Shown: positions 30,548-41,000 of the stretch, one piece after another | How positions within the stretch are numbered: position 1 is the stretch's first letter | Layout of the letters: every line of letters starts with the position of its first letter | Origin: QHXN01 sp040509515 | GTDB lineage: Bacteria; Acidobacteriota; Blastocatellia; Pyrinomonadales; Pyrinomonadaceae | NCBI GenBank assembly: GCA_040509515.1 | Contig: JBEVKV010000166.1 | Location: 1-64,000 of the forward strand | DNA: 64,000 nucleotides | Direction: 5' to 3' | The notes under the pieces: generated by a model | What the model was told of the DNA's origin: nothing | What the model saw: the letters and a program-made list of their open reading frames with translations, nothing else | Databases searched by the model: none | Made by a program: the position numbers and the translations under genes

Positions 30548-31998
30548 CGAACCCCACCGACATGCCCGACGAGGGCCGCCGGCCGCACGACTTCGCCGCG
30601 AGAATCCTCGCGCTGCCGCCGGAGAGGCGCGCGCTGCTGCTGCAAAAACTCCCGCCGCTCTCCTTCAGCCAGCAGCGCCTGCGCGAACTTGAGTCACGTC
30701 ACGACGCGGCGGCCAACGTGACGGCGCTGCCCGTGCGGCTCAGCGGCCCGCTCAATCAGGACGCCCTCGCGCGGAGCCTCGGCGAGCTGACCCGCCGCCA
30801 CGAGGTCTTGCGCACCATCTTTCCCGACATCGACGGCCGGGCCGTGCCCCTCGTGCTGCCGCCGCCGCAGCAACACGCCCTGCCCGTCCGCGACCTGAGC
30901 GCGTCCGAGCCCGCGGCGCAGGAGGCGGAGGTCGAGCGCCTCATCACGCGGGCCGGTCAGGAGCGTTTCGCGCTGGAGCGCGGGCCGCTCTGGCGGACAG
31001 AGTTGCTGAGGCTCGGCGCGGAGGAGCACGTCATTCTGCTCAGCGCCCATCACATGATCTTCGACGGTTGGTCGACGGGAGTTTTGTTGCGCGAGGTCGG
31101 CCTCCTCTACGACGCACTCTGCCGCGGGAGCGAGCCGCGCCTGCCGGGGTTGCCGGCGCAGTACGGCGATTACGCGCGGTGGCAGCGCGAGCTTGCGGAA
31201 GGCGAGTCATGGACGCGGCAGGTCGAATACTGGCGCGCACAGTTACACGACCCGCCGCCGCTGCCCGAACTGCCGACCGACTTTCCGCGGCCGTCCGCGT
31301 GGCGGACTTCACGCGCCGCGAGCCTGCCACTGTACTTCGACGAGGGAGCTTCGCAGGCGATCAGGAACCTCTGCGCGCGCGAGGGCGTGACGCTGTTCAT
31401 GGCGGGCGTCGCCGCGCTCGCCGCCTTCCTGCACGCGCGCACGGGTCTGCGAGATTTCGTCGTCGGCGTCCCGCTGGCGGGGCGAACTCTGGCGGCGACC
31501 GAAGGCTTGATCGGGAGCTTCGTCAACCTCGCGCTGCTCCGCCTGCGGCTCTCGGAAGAGACGCGCGGCACGGACTTGCTGGCGCGCGCGCGCGACGCGA
31601 CGCTGGCCGCCTACGAGCATCAGGAGCTGCCCTTCGCACGGCTGCTCGAAGAACTTTTCCCCGGCGAGCAGTACGACAGTTACGGCGTGCGCGGCGGCGC
31701 GCCGCTCTTCCGCGTGGTCTTCGACTTCAAGAACACTTCGGGGGCCGCGGCTTTGGAGTTGCCGGGTCTGAAGGTTAGTCTGGTGGAGACGGAAGATAAG
31801 ATGACCGGGTGCGACCTGTACTTCAAACTCTGGGAGGAGCAACCATCTATCGCCGGCTCGGTTCTATACAACCGTGAGTTGTTTGCCGAGCAGACGGCCG
31901 CGCGGATGTTGGACGAGTACCGGCAGGTGCTGGAGCGGCTCGCGGCGCAGCCGAGTCTGAGGCTGTCGGAACTGTACGCGCCATTCGGGAGGAAGTAG
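30544..31998 (+). CDS. Free-standing condensation domain protein
   Basis: A 484-residue protein made of one complete condensation domain. It has a short N-terminal segment (ARILALPPERRALLLQKL), the opening PPLSFSQQRL and HHMIFDGWS near residue 169, and no A or T domain. The start ATG at 30544 overlaps the stop of the upstream NRPS in ATGA, so translation is probably coupled. The N-terminal segment closely resembles that of the NRPS at 35061 (LIARIAAMPPEKRKLLLGRL), which suggests a shared docking or linker element. Free-standing C domains are known to make trans amide or ester bonds or to release chains. Because no thioesterase is visible, chain release or esterification is one possibility; a trans-acting partner of the T domain at the end of the upstream NRPS is another. 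Confidence 0.9.
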   Translation: MTNPTDMPDEGRRPHDFAARILALPPERRALLLQKLPPLSFSQQRLRELESRHDAAANVTALPVRLSGPLNQDALARSLGELTRRHEVLRTIFPDIDGRAVPLVLPPPQQHALPVRDLSASEPAAQEAEVERLITRAGQERFALERGPLWRTELLRLGAEEHVILLSAHHMIFDGWSTGVLLREVGLLYDALCRGSEPRLPGLPAQYGDYARWQRELAEGESWTRQVEYWRAQLHDPPPLPELPTDFPRPSAWRTSRAASLPLYFDEGASQAIRNLCAREGVTLFMAGVAALAAFLHARTGLRDFVVGVPLAGRTLAATEGLIGSFVNLALLRLRLSEETRGTDLLARARDATLAAYEHQELPFARLLEELFPGEQYDSYGVRGGAPLFRVVFDFKNTSGAAALELPGLKVSLVETEDKMTGCDLYFKLWEEQPSIAGSVLYNRELFAEQTAARMLDEYRQVLERLAAQPSLRLSELYAPFGRK

Positions 31999-32000
31999 GA

Positions 32001-33164
32001 ATGTTAAAAACGTCGAGCTTACTTTGGTGTCATCCTGTCGTGGCCGCCCTTGCCGCCTTCTCTTTCTTCTCTTTCTTCGCCTGCGTCTCGAAAACCAGCG
32101 GCGGGCCGGTCGACCCGGCCGAGCCGGCCGCCGGCGCCATCGCCGAAGCGGGCCAGATGACCGTCGCGCGCTCCGTCCACACCTCGACGCTGCTGCGCAA
32201 CGGGCAGGTGCTCATCACGGGCGGGATGCAGAGAGACAACGTCTATCTCGACACGGCCGAGCTTTACGACCCGCGCACCGGGGGCTTCACGCCCACCGCG
32301 GGGAGGATGAACGCACGGCGCGTGGGCCCCGTGGCGCTGCTGCTCGGCGACGGGCGGGTGCTGCTGACCGGCGGCATCAACGAAAGCGGCAGCCTCCGGA
32401 GCGCGGAAATCTATGACCCGGCGACCGGCAAATTCACGCCCACGGGCGAGATGGTCAAGCCGCGCGAGGCGCACGCGCTCGTGCCGCTCAAGAACGGCCT
32501 CGTGCTCGTGGCCGGCGGGCTCGACGGCCGCCGCGGCGTCGCCGAGGCCGAGCTGTACAACCCGGCCGACGGGACTTTCAAGCTCACCGGGAGCATGACG
32601 ACGCCCCGCGGCTCGGTCGTCGCCGCCCCGCTGCCCGACGGGCGCGTGCTCGTCTGCGGCGGCACGTCCGACCTCCGGACGGTGCTCGACACGGCCGAGA
32701 TTTACGACCCCGCGACGGGAACCTTCGCCCCGCCCCTGAAGATGAACCAGCCGCGCTTCAAGTTCGCGGCCAACGCGCTGGCGGACGGGCGCGTGCTGCT
32801 GACGGGCGGGGCCATCAACAACGAGTGGAGCGGCCGCCGCCCGTCGGCCGAACTCTTCGACCCGCAGACGGGGAGATTCTCGCCCGCGCGGGATATGAAT
32901 CAGCCGCGCTTCAAACACACGACGGCGACGGCGCTGCTGCCCGGCGGACGAGTCTTAATCGCCGGCGGCAACAGCCGGATCGAAGTCTTCGACCCGCGGG
33001 CCGGGACTTTCAGTCTGCTGCGGGGCGAGTTGGGCGACGAGTTTTTCTTCAACTCCGTGACGGTGCTCGCGGACGGCAAAGTCCTGCTCACCGGCGGCTA
33101 CTACCCGTCGCGGCAGGGGCCGCCGACGCCGTCGGCGAAGGCGTGGGTGATTACGGTCTCATAG
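32001..33164 (+). CDS. Exported Kelch-repeat beta-propeller protein
   Basis: A 387-residue protein with a hydrophobic N-terminus ending FFSFFACVSK. The Cys in a weak lipobox (FFAC) suggests it may be a lipoprotein; otherwise it is a signal peptide or anchor. The rest is seven repeats of about 45-50 residues with the pattern PR...LxDGRVLLTGG...AELYDPxTGxF, typical of Kelch-type propellers, probably one closed disc. No catalytic motif stands out. Propellers of this type serve as binding scaffolds or, in the galactose-oxidase group, as radical copper oxidases, but I do not see enough to claim enzyme activity. The start has GGGAGG at 31987-31992 and follows the previous stop by two bases, so it is in the same operon. 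The function in the cluster is unknown. Confidence 0.8.
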   Translation: MLKTSSLLWCHPVVAALAAFSFFSFFACVSKTSGGPVDPAEPAAGAIAEAGQMTVARSVHTSTLLRNGQVLITGGMQRDNVYLDTAELYDPRTGGFTPTAGRMNARRVGPVALLLGDGRVLLTGGINESGSLRSAEIYDPATGKFTPTGEMVKPREAHALVPLKNGLVLVAGGLDGRRGVAEAELYNPADGTFKLTGSMTTPRGSVVAAPLPDGRVLVCGGTSDLRTVLDTAEIYDPATGTFAPPLKMNQPRFKFAANALADGRVLLTGGAINNEWSGRRPSAELFDPQTGRFSPARDMNQPRFKHTTATALLPGGRVLIAGGNSRIEVFDPRAGTFSLLRGELGDEFFFNSVTVLADGKVLLTGGYYPSRQGPPTPSAKAWVITVS

Positions 33165-33181
33165 AAGGGAAGGTGAAGGCT

Positions 33182-34168
33182 GTGAGTGTGACGACGGACG
33201 CGTCCATTAAGGCCGAATGTTTGCGGCCCGACGGCCTGCTGCCGCTGGTCGTCGAGCCGACCCGCGGCGGCGTGAGCCTCGTCGCGTGGGCGCTCGAAAA
33301 TCGCGATTTCCTGCGGCAGCGCCTCCTGCGGCACGGGGCCATCCTGCTGCGCAACTTCGGCGTCACCGAGGTCGAAGACTTCGCGGGGTTCACGGCGGCG
33401 GCGGCGAACGAGGTCATGGAGTACCGCGAGCGCTCGTCGCCGCGCCACGCCGTCGGCACGAACATCTACACCTCGACCGATTACCCGGCGAGCCAGAAAA
33501 TCTTCCCGCACAACGAGCACTCCTACTCGCAACACCTGCCGCTGACGCTCTTCTTCTGCTGCCTGACGCCGGCGCAGCGCGGGGGCGAGACGCCGCTGGC
33601 CGACTGCCGCAAAGTCCTCGAACGCATCGCGCCCGAGGTGCGCGAGAAGTTCAGGCGCAAGAAGTGGATGTACGTCCGAAACTTCGGCGACGGGTTCGGG
33701 CTCTCGTGGCAGACGGTCTTTCAGACGACCGAGCGCGGCGAGGTCGAAGCCTACTGCCGGCGCAACGCCATCGAGGTCGAGTGGAAGGAGGACAACCGCC
33801 TGCGGACGCGTCAGGTGCGCCCGGCCATCGCCACGCACCCGACGAGCGGGGAAGAGGTCTGGTTCAACCACCTGACCTTCTTCCACGTCTCGACGCTGGA
33901 GCCGATGATCCGCGACGTGATGCTCGAATCGTTCGCCGAAGAGGACTTGCCCAACAACACCTACTACGGCGACGGCACGCCGGTCGAGCCCGACGTGATG
34001 GAGCATCTGCGCGAAGCGTACCTGAAGGAGTTGGTCTCGTTCGGCTGGCAGCAGGGCGATGTCGTGATGCTCGACAACATGCTGACGGCGCACGCGCGCG
34101 CGGCCTACGCCGGCCCGCGGCGCGTCCTGTTCGCGATGGCCGACCCGTACACGCGGCGAGACATCTAG
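33182..34168 (+). CDS. TauD/SyrP-type Fe(II)/2-oxoglutarate oxygenase (second copy)
   Basis: A 328-residue homologue of the oxygenase at 11586, sharing the block RGGETPLADxRxVL, WQTVFQT and LRTRQVRPA. Iron ligands are His110 and Glu112 in HNEHSY and a distal His near 304 in LTAHAR, followed by the GPRR basic segment. There is no ATG near the expected N-terminus; of the in-frame GTG codons, 33182 is best placed, with GGGAAGG about nine bases upstream, while 33173 would be too close. The likely role is hydroxylation of a carrier-bound amino acid. The gene follows the Kelch gene by 17 bases and precedes the JmjC gene by 17 bases, so the three are probably co-transcribed. The two TauD copies probably act on different residues, since both motifs are intact. 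Confidence 0.85.
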   Translation: MSVTTDASIKAECLRPDGLLPLVVEPTRGGVSLVAWALENRDFLRQRLLRHGAILLRNFGVTEVEDFAGFTAAAANEVMEYRERSSPRHAVGTNIYTSTDYPASQKIFPHNEHSYSQHLPLTLFFCCLTPAQRGGETPLADCRKVLERIAPEVREKFRRKKWMYVRNFGDGFGLSWQTVFQTTERGEVEAYCRRNAIEVEWKEDNRLRTRQVRPAIATHPTSGEEVWFNHLTFFHVSTLEPMIRDVMLESFAEEDLPNNTYYGDGTPVEPDVMEHLREAYLKELVSFGWQQGDVVMLDNMLTAHARAAYAGPRRVLFAMADPYTRRDI

Positions 34169-34185
34169 CGGCGGAGGAGCCCGAG

Positions 34186-34980
34186 ATGAGGATTAGCGGA
34201 GAGATAGAAAGAGTCAGCAACCCTTCGCCCGAGGGGTTTCGGGCGGCCTCGGCCAACTACACGCGCCCCGTGGTCGTCACCGGAGTCGTCGACCGCTGGC
34301 CGGCGCAGAACCTCCTCACGCCCGAGTCCATCAAGTCCATGTTCGGCCCCGTCGTGGTCACGGTGCGCGAGAGCGACGACGAGTTCCAATACTTCTGGCA
34401 GGGCGGCGCGAAGAGGGAGGTGCCGCTGGGCGAGTACATCGATTTAATCAGCGCGCCCGCGCAGTCGCAACAGCGCCGCCCGCCCTACCTCGGCAACCTG
34501 CCTTTCGACCACCCCGGCGTCGCGCGCTACCTCAGCTCGCTGAAGCCGCTCTTCAAGTTCCCGAACTATTTCCCGGGGCTCCGCTACGGCGAGTTCAGGC
34601 TGTGGATGGGCGGGGGCGGGCAGCGCTCGACGATTCACAACGACAACTATCACAACCTGAACGCGCAGCTCTACGGCTCGAAGCGGTTCCTGCTCTTCGC
34701 CCCCGAACAGTGGGAACGCCTCTACGTCAAAGAGTTGAACCCGACCTGCTGGGCCAGCCCCGTCGACCCGGACGATTTCGACGCCGGGCAGTACGCGCGC
34801 TTCGCCGAGGCCGAGGCCGTCGAGGCCACGCTGCAACGCGGCGAGATGCTCTACATCCCGATCTTCTGGTGGCATCAGGCCGCGGCCCAAGAGCTTTCCA
34901 TCAGCATCAGCATGTTCATGCACACGGCCGTCGAAAGATACTGGGGCGCGGAGAACGCCGCGCCGAACGTCGCTCTCTAG
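34186..34980 (+). CDS. JmjC/cupin-8 Fe(II)/2-oxoglutarate oxygenase
   Basis: A 264-residue single-domain cupin-8 (JmjC-like) oxygenase. Metal ligands are visible as His151 and Asp153 in the IHNDNYHN motif and distal His230 in FWWHQ; GSKRFLLFAP follows the first motif as in this family. The ATG at 34186 has GGAGGAG at 34173-34179, a strong site that fixes the start. Members hydroxylate amino-acid side chains in proteins, small molecules or carrier-bound intermediates. In this locus it is the third 2-oxoglutarate oxygenase, directly downstream of the second TauD enzyme and upstream of an NRPS, so tailoring of a peptide residue or of the fatty acyl chain is the obvious inference. The substrate cannot be read from sequence. 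Confidence 0.85.
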   Translation: MRISGEIERVSNPSPEGFRAASANYTRPVVVTGVVDRWPAQNLLTPESIKSMFGPVVVTVRESDDEFQYFWQGGAKREVPLGEYIDLISAPAQSQQRRPPYLGNLPFDHPGVARYLSSLKPLFKFPNYFPGLRYGEFRLWMGGGGQRSTIHNDNYHNLNAQLYGSKRFLLFAPEQWERLYVKELNPTCWASPVDPDDFDAGQYARFAEAEAVEATLQRGEMLYIPIFWWHQAAAQELSISISMFMHTAVERYWGAENAAPNVAL

Positions 34981-35060
34981 CGTCTCTGCGCTCGCCCCCG
35001 AGTCCCGCCTCCTTAAACCCAAAGACTTCATTGCCGCCGCGACGGGCGACTTCTGACGAC

Positions 35061-38000
35061 ATGACCTCGAACACTACCGAGCGGAAAAATTCCGTCAACG
35101 ACCTCATCGCGCGCATCGCGGCCATGCCGCCCGAGAAGCGGAAGCTGCTGCTCGGGCGACTGCCGCCGCTCTCCTTCGGGCAGCAGCGCCTCTGGTTCTT
35201 TCAGCAGATGGAGCCGGACGGCGCGCTGAACGTCATCGGGCTGCCGGTGCGTTTGCAGGGGCCGCTCGACGTGCCGGCGCTCGAACGCGCGCTGAGCGAG
35301 GTCGTGCGCCGTCACGAAGTCCTGCGTACATGCTTCCCCGTCTTCGAGGGGCGGCCCGTCCAGCTCGTGCTCCCGCCGCAGCCGCTCCCACTGCCCGCGG
35401 ACGACCTCTCGGGTCTGCCGCCGGAGGCGCGCGAGGCGGAGGTGCAACGCCTCGTCGGCCTTGAAGTCAACCGCGCCTTCGACCTGCAACAGGGGCCGGT
35501 CTTCCGCGGGCGTCTGCTGCGTCTCGGCGCGGAAGACCACGTCGTTATCCTGACCGTCCACCACATAGTCTTCGACGGCTGGTCGAGCGGCGTCCTCATC
35601 CGCGAAGTCGGGACGCTGTACGCCGCCTTCGCGGGCGGCGCGGCGTCGCCGCTGCCGGAGTTGAGTTTTCAGTATGGCGACTACGCGCGCTGGCAGCGCG
35701 AGTGGTTGCAGGACGCATCGGTCGAAGAGCATCTGGACTTCTGGCGGCGTCGCCTGTCGGGGCTGCCGCCGCTGTTGGAGTTGCCGTGGGATCGCCCGCG
35801 CCCGGCCGTCCAGACCTTCCGCGGCGGGCACGAGACCGTCGAGCTAGACGGCGCGCTGGCCGACGCGCTCAAGGCGCTGAGCCGCCGCGAAGGCGCGACG
35901 CTCTTCATGACGCTGCTCGCGGCCCTCCAGACTTTGCTCTATCGCTACACGGGGCAGACCGACATCCCCGTCGGCAGCCCCGTCTCCGGGCGCACGACCG
36001 CCGAGACCGAAAACCTCATCGGCTTCTTCGTCAACACGAGCGTCTTCAGTTCACAGCTTTCGGGACGGCTCAGCTTCCGCGACCTGCTGCGGCAGGTGCG
36101 CGAAGACGTGCTCGAAGCCCACGCGCATCAGGAGTTGCCGTTCGAGCGGCTGGTCGAGGCGCTGCAACCGGAGCGCAACCTCTCCTACTCGCCCCTGTTT
36201 CAGGTGATGTTCGCGTTGCAGAACGCGCCCACGCAGACCGGACGCCTGCCGGGCGTCGGCCTCTCCATCCTCGAATACGAGACCGACCGCACGCAGGGCT
36301 TCGACCTGACGCTCATCCTCATCGAGACCGACCGCGGGCTCATCGGAACTTTTGAATACGATTCGAGCCTCTTCGATGCCGACACCGTCAGACGCTTCAT
36401 CGGTCACCTCAAGTCGCTGCTGCAAACAATCGCCGCGTCGCCCGACGCGCGGCTCGCGGAGATAGACTTCCTCGACCGCGCCGAGCGCGAGCAGTTGCTC
36501 TTCGACTGGAACCGGACGCGCGCCGAATACCCGCGCGACTCTCTCTTCCACCAACTCTTCGAGGCGCAGGCCGCGCGCACGCCCGAGTCCACGGCCGTGA
36601 GCTTCGCGGGGCGCGAGCTGAGCTACCGGCAGTTGAACGAGCGCGCGAACCTTCTGGCGCGGACGCTGGTCGCAAGCGGCGTCGGCCCCGAGAGCGTCGT
36701 GGCTTTGCTGGCCGAGCGCGGCATCGAGTTGCTGACGGCCATCATCGCGGTCTTCAAAGCCGGCGCGGCCTACCTGCCGCTCGACCCCGTCGCCCCGCCC
36801 GCGCGGCAGGCCCAGATCATCGCGCAGAGCCGGGCGTCTCTGCTCCTCGTCGCGGAAGAGTTCGACCGGCCGCTGGCGCAGTCACTCGAACTGTTGCCGG
36901 AGGCCGAGCGCCCGCCGGCGCGGCCCATCGCCCCCGCCCTCGCGGAAGAGACGCCGGCGGAGAACCTTCCGCTGCGCGGCGGCCCGCGCAACCTCGCCTA
37001 CGTCATCTACACGTCGGGCTCGACGGGCGTGCCGAAGGGGGCCATGATCGAGCAGCGCGGCATGGTCAACCACCTCTACGCGAAGGTGCACGGGCTGAAC
37101 CTGTCGGCCGGCGACGTAATCGCCGAGACGGCCTCGCAGTGTTTCGACATCTCGGTGTGGCAGTTCCTCGCGGCGCTGCTCGTCGGCGGCCGGGTCGAGA
37201 TTTTCCCAGACGAAGTGGCGCACGACGGCCCGCGCCTTTTGGAAGCGACCGAAGAGCGCGCGGTGACGATTCTGGAGACGGTGCCCTCTCTGCTGCGCGC
37301 CATGCTCGACGAGGGCGGGCGTCTGAACGGCCTCTCGCTGAAGGCGCTGCGCTGGATGATTCTGACCGGCGAAGCCCTGCCGCCGGAGCTGTGCCGCCGC
37401 TGGCTGGAACTGTACCCGCGCATTCCCGTCCTCAACGCCTACGGCCCGACGGAGTGCTCGGACGACGTGACGCACCACGCCGCTTACGAGCCGCCGCCGC
37501 CGGAGGTCGTCCACATGCCCATCGGGCTGCCCATCATCAACACGCAGCTTTACATCCTCGACCGGCACCTGCGGCCGCTCGCCCGGGGTTGTCGCGGCGA
37601 GCTGTACGTGGGCGGCGACGGCGTCGGGCGCGGCTACCTGCACGACCCCGCGCGCACCGCCGAACTCTTCGTGCCCGACGCGCTGAGCGGCGAGGCGGGC
37701 GCGCGGCTCTACCGCACCGGCGACGCGACGCGGTACCTGCCGGGCGGGACTATCGAGTATCTGGGCCGCGTCGATAATCAGGTCAAGCTGCGCGGCTTCC
37801 GCATCGAGCCGGGCGAGATCGAGGCCGCGCTCGCGCAGCACCCGGAGGTGCGCGAGGCGGTCGTCGTGGCGCACGAGAGCGAGGCCGGCGACGCGCATCT
37901 GGTGGCCTACGTCGTCCCGACGCTCGGCGGCGCGGCCGAACGCGACGACGCCTCTCAGGCGGCGGCGACGGATTTCGAGGCGAAGCAGGTCGAGAGTTGG

Positions 38001-41000
38001 CAGGCCGTCTACAACGACGTGTACCGCGAGCAGGCGCGCTCGGAGCTTGACGAGGCGGTGAGCCTGCGCGTCTGGATCAACAGCTACACGGGGCAGCCTT
38101 TCCCCGAGGAGGAGATTCTCGAATCGGTCGAGGACGCGGCGCAACGCATCCTCTCCCTGCAGCCTTCGCGCGTGCTGGAAGTCGGCTGCGGGACGGGGCT
38201 CATCATGTTCCGCGTCGCCCCTTACTGCGACTACTACTTCGGCACGGACATCTCAAAGGAGGCGCTCCGCCTGCTCGGCCAGCAGATTGAAAAGAGCCGG
38301 CAGACGTTGCCCGAAATCAAGCTGGCGGCGCGCGCGGCCGACGACTTCGCGGACATCCCGCCCGACTCCTTCGACGTGGTCGTCATCAACGAAGTCTCGC
38401 AGTACCTGCCGAGCGGCGACTACCTGCGGCGCGTCATCGAAGGCGCGTTGCGTGTGGTACGGCCGCGCGGGGCAGTCTTCGTCGGCGGCGTGCGGAGCCT
38501 GCCGCTGCTCGAAGCCTTCCACGCCTCCGTGCAGTTGGCCGAAGAGCCCGCGTCGCACAGCGTCGCGCAGTTCCGCCAGCAGGTTCTCAAACGGAGCTTG
38601 CAGGAGAAGGAGCTGCTGCTGTCGCCCGACTTCTTCCTCGACCTGCCCGCGCGCCTGCCGCAAATCACACACGTCCACTGCGAGCTGAAAGGCGGCCGCC
38701 ACCTCAACGAGTTCACGAAGTTTCGCTATGACGCGGTGCTGCGCGTGGGCGCGGAGTTCGAGGACGGGGAAGAGGCCGTCTGGCGCGACTGGCAGGCGGA
38801 AGGCATGACAGCGGACTCCTTGAGTCGCGTGCTGCGCGAGGAAGCGCCGGAGCTGCTCTGCTTCGCCAACGTCCCGAACGCGCGGCTCACGGAAGACCTC
38901 GCGCTCGCGCGGCTGCTCGACGGTTTCGATAAGCGCTCGACGGTCGGCGAGTTGCGGCAGGCCGTGCGTGAAGAGACGGCGGCCGACGCGCGCGGCGGCG
39001 TCGACCCGGCCGAGCTGTGGGACTTGCAGCGTGAGCTGCCTTACGTGGTCAACGTGAGCGCGTTCGGGTTGGACGAGGGCGGGAGCTTCGCGGCGGTCTT
39101 CCGCAAGACCTCGGACGCGCGGAAGGTCGTGCCGCTGAGCCCGCCGCGTGAGAAGCGCGCGGGCGTGCGGCGCAAGGGCGCGGCGCACGCCAACGACCCT
39201 TCGCGCTGGGCGACGGTCGAGCGGCTCGGCCCGCAGTTGCGCGAGCATTTGCGCGAGCGCGTGCCCGAATACATGCTGCCCGCGGCCTTCGTCTTCCTCC
39301 CGCAGATGCCGCTCACGCCGAACGGCAAGCTCGACCGTCGCGCGCTGCCAGAGCCAATCTTCTCATCGGCCGAGAGCGACGGCGCGGCCACGGCCATGCC
39401 GCTCTCGATGACGGAGGAGCTGCTGGCCGAGATTTGGACGGAGGTCTTAGGACAAGCCAGAGTCGGGCGCGGCGACAACTTCTTCGCGCTCGGCGGACAC
39501 TCGCTGCTGGCGACGCAAGTCCTCTCGCGCATCCGCGTCCTCTGGCAAGTCGAACTCCCTTTGCGCGCGCTCTTCGACGCCCCGACGATTGAGCGGCTGG
39601 CCGTGCAGGTCGAGTCCGCGCAGCGTCGCGGTCAGGGCTTCGCCGTCAGGCCGCCGCTTCAGCCCGCCGCGCGCGAAGGGGACTTGCCGCTTTCGTTCGC
39701 GCAACAGCGGCTCTGGTTTCTGGATCAGTTAGAGCCGGGCAGCTCGCTCTATAACATCCCGGTCGCGCTGCGCCTGAGCGGGAACCTTCGCGTGCCGGAG
39801 TTCGAGGCGGCGCTCGGCGAGCTGGCGCGGCGGCACGAGACGCTGCGGACGCGCTTCGTGGTCGAGGGCGAAGAGCCGCGGCAGGAGGTCATGGACGCCG
39901 GCCCAATCGGTGTGCGGCTCCACGACCTGCGCGAGCGGCCCGCGCCCGAACGCGAGACGGAGGCGCGGCGCATCATGGCGGAGGAGGCCGCCGCGCCTTT
40001 CGACTTGCAGGCCGGCGGGCTGCTGCGCGTCTGCCTGATTCGTCTGACGGAAGAGGAGCACATCATCGTCCTCACCGTCCATCACATCGTCTCGGACGGC
40101 TGGTCGATGGGCGTGCTCGTCCGCGAGGTGACGGAACTCTACAGGGCTCAGGTCGAGGGGCGTCCGCCGGCTCTTAAAGAACTGCCCGTGCAGTACGCCG
40201 ACTTCGCCGTGTGGCAGCGCCGCTGGCTGGCCGAGGGGATGGCCGCGGAGGTCGCCTACTGGCGCGAGCAACTGGCGGGCGCGCCGCCACTGTTGGAGTT
40301 GCCGACGAGCCGACCGCGCCCGGCGGTGCAGAGCTTCCGCGGCGCGCTCGAAGGCTTCGAGGTGAGCGGGGAAGTGCGCGAAGGGCTCAGGCGTTTGAGC
40401 CGGCGCGAGGGCGCGACGCTCTTCATGGTTCTGCTGGCGGCCTTCAAGACCCTCCTCTGGCGCTACACGGGGCAGACCGAGTTGGTCGTCGGGACGCCCG
40501 TCGCCGGCCGGACGAGCGCCGAGCTGGAAGGCTTAATCGGCTTCTTCGTCAACACGCTGCCGCTGCGCACGTCGCTGCGCGCGGCGGACAGTTTCTCGGA
40601 GCTGGTCGGGCGCGTGCGCGAGACGAGCCTCGGGGCGTACGCGCACCAGGACTTGCCGTTCGAGAAGCTGGTCGAGGAACTGAACCCGCCGCGCGACCTG
40701 AGTTACGCGCCGATCTTTCAGGTCGTCTTCGGGTTGCAGAACGCGCCGATGCCGGAGGCGAGCCTCCCCGAGTTGACCCTGAGCCCAGTGGATGTCGAGC
40801 CGGAAACTTCCAAGTTCGACGTGACGCTCTTCATGGTGGCGACGGGCTCGCGGCTGGTCGGAACGGTGGAATACAACTCAGACCTCTTCGACGCCGCTTC
40901 GGTCAAGCGGATGGTCGGTCACTTCCAGAACGTCCTCGAAGCCGCCGTGGCTCAGCCTTCGCAGCCGCTCTCGTCGCTGCCGCTGCTCAGCGCCGAGGAG

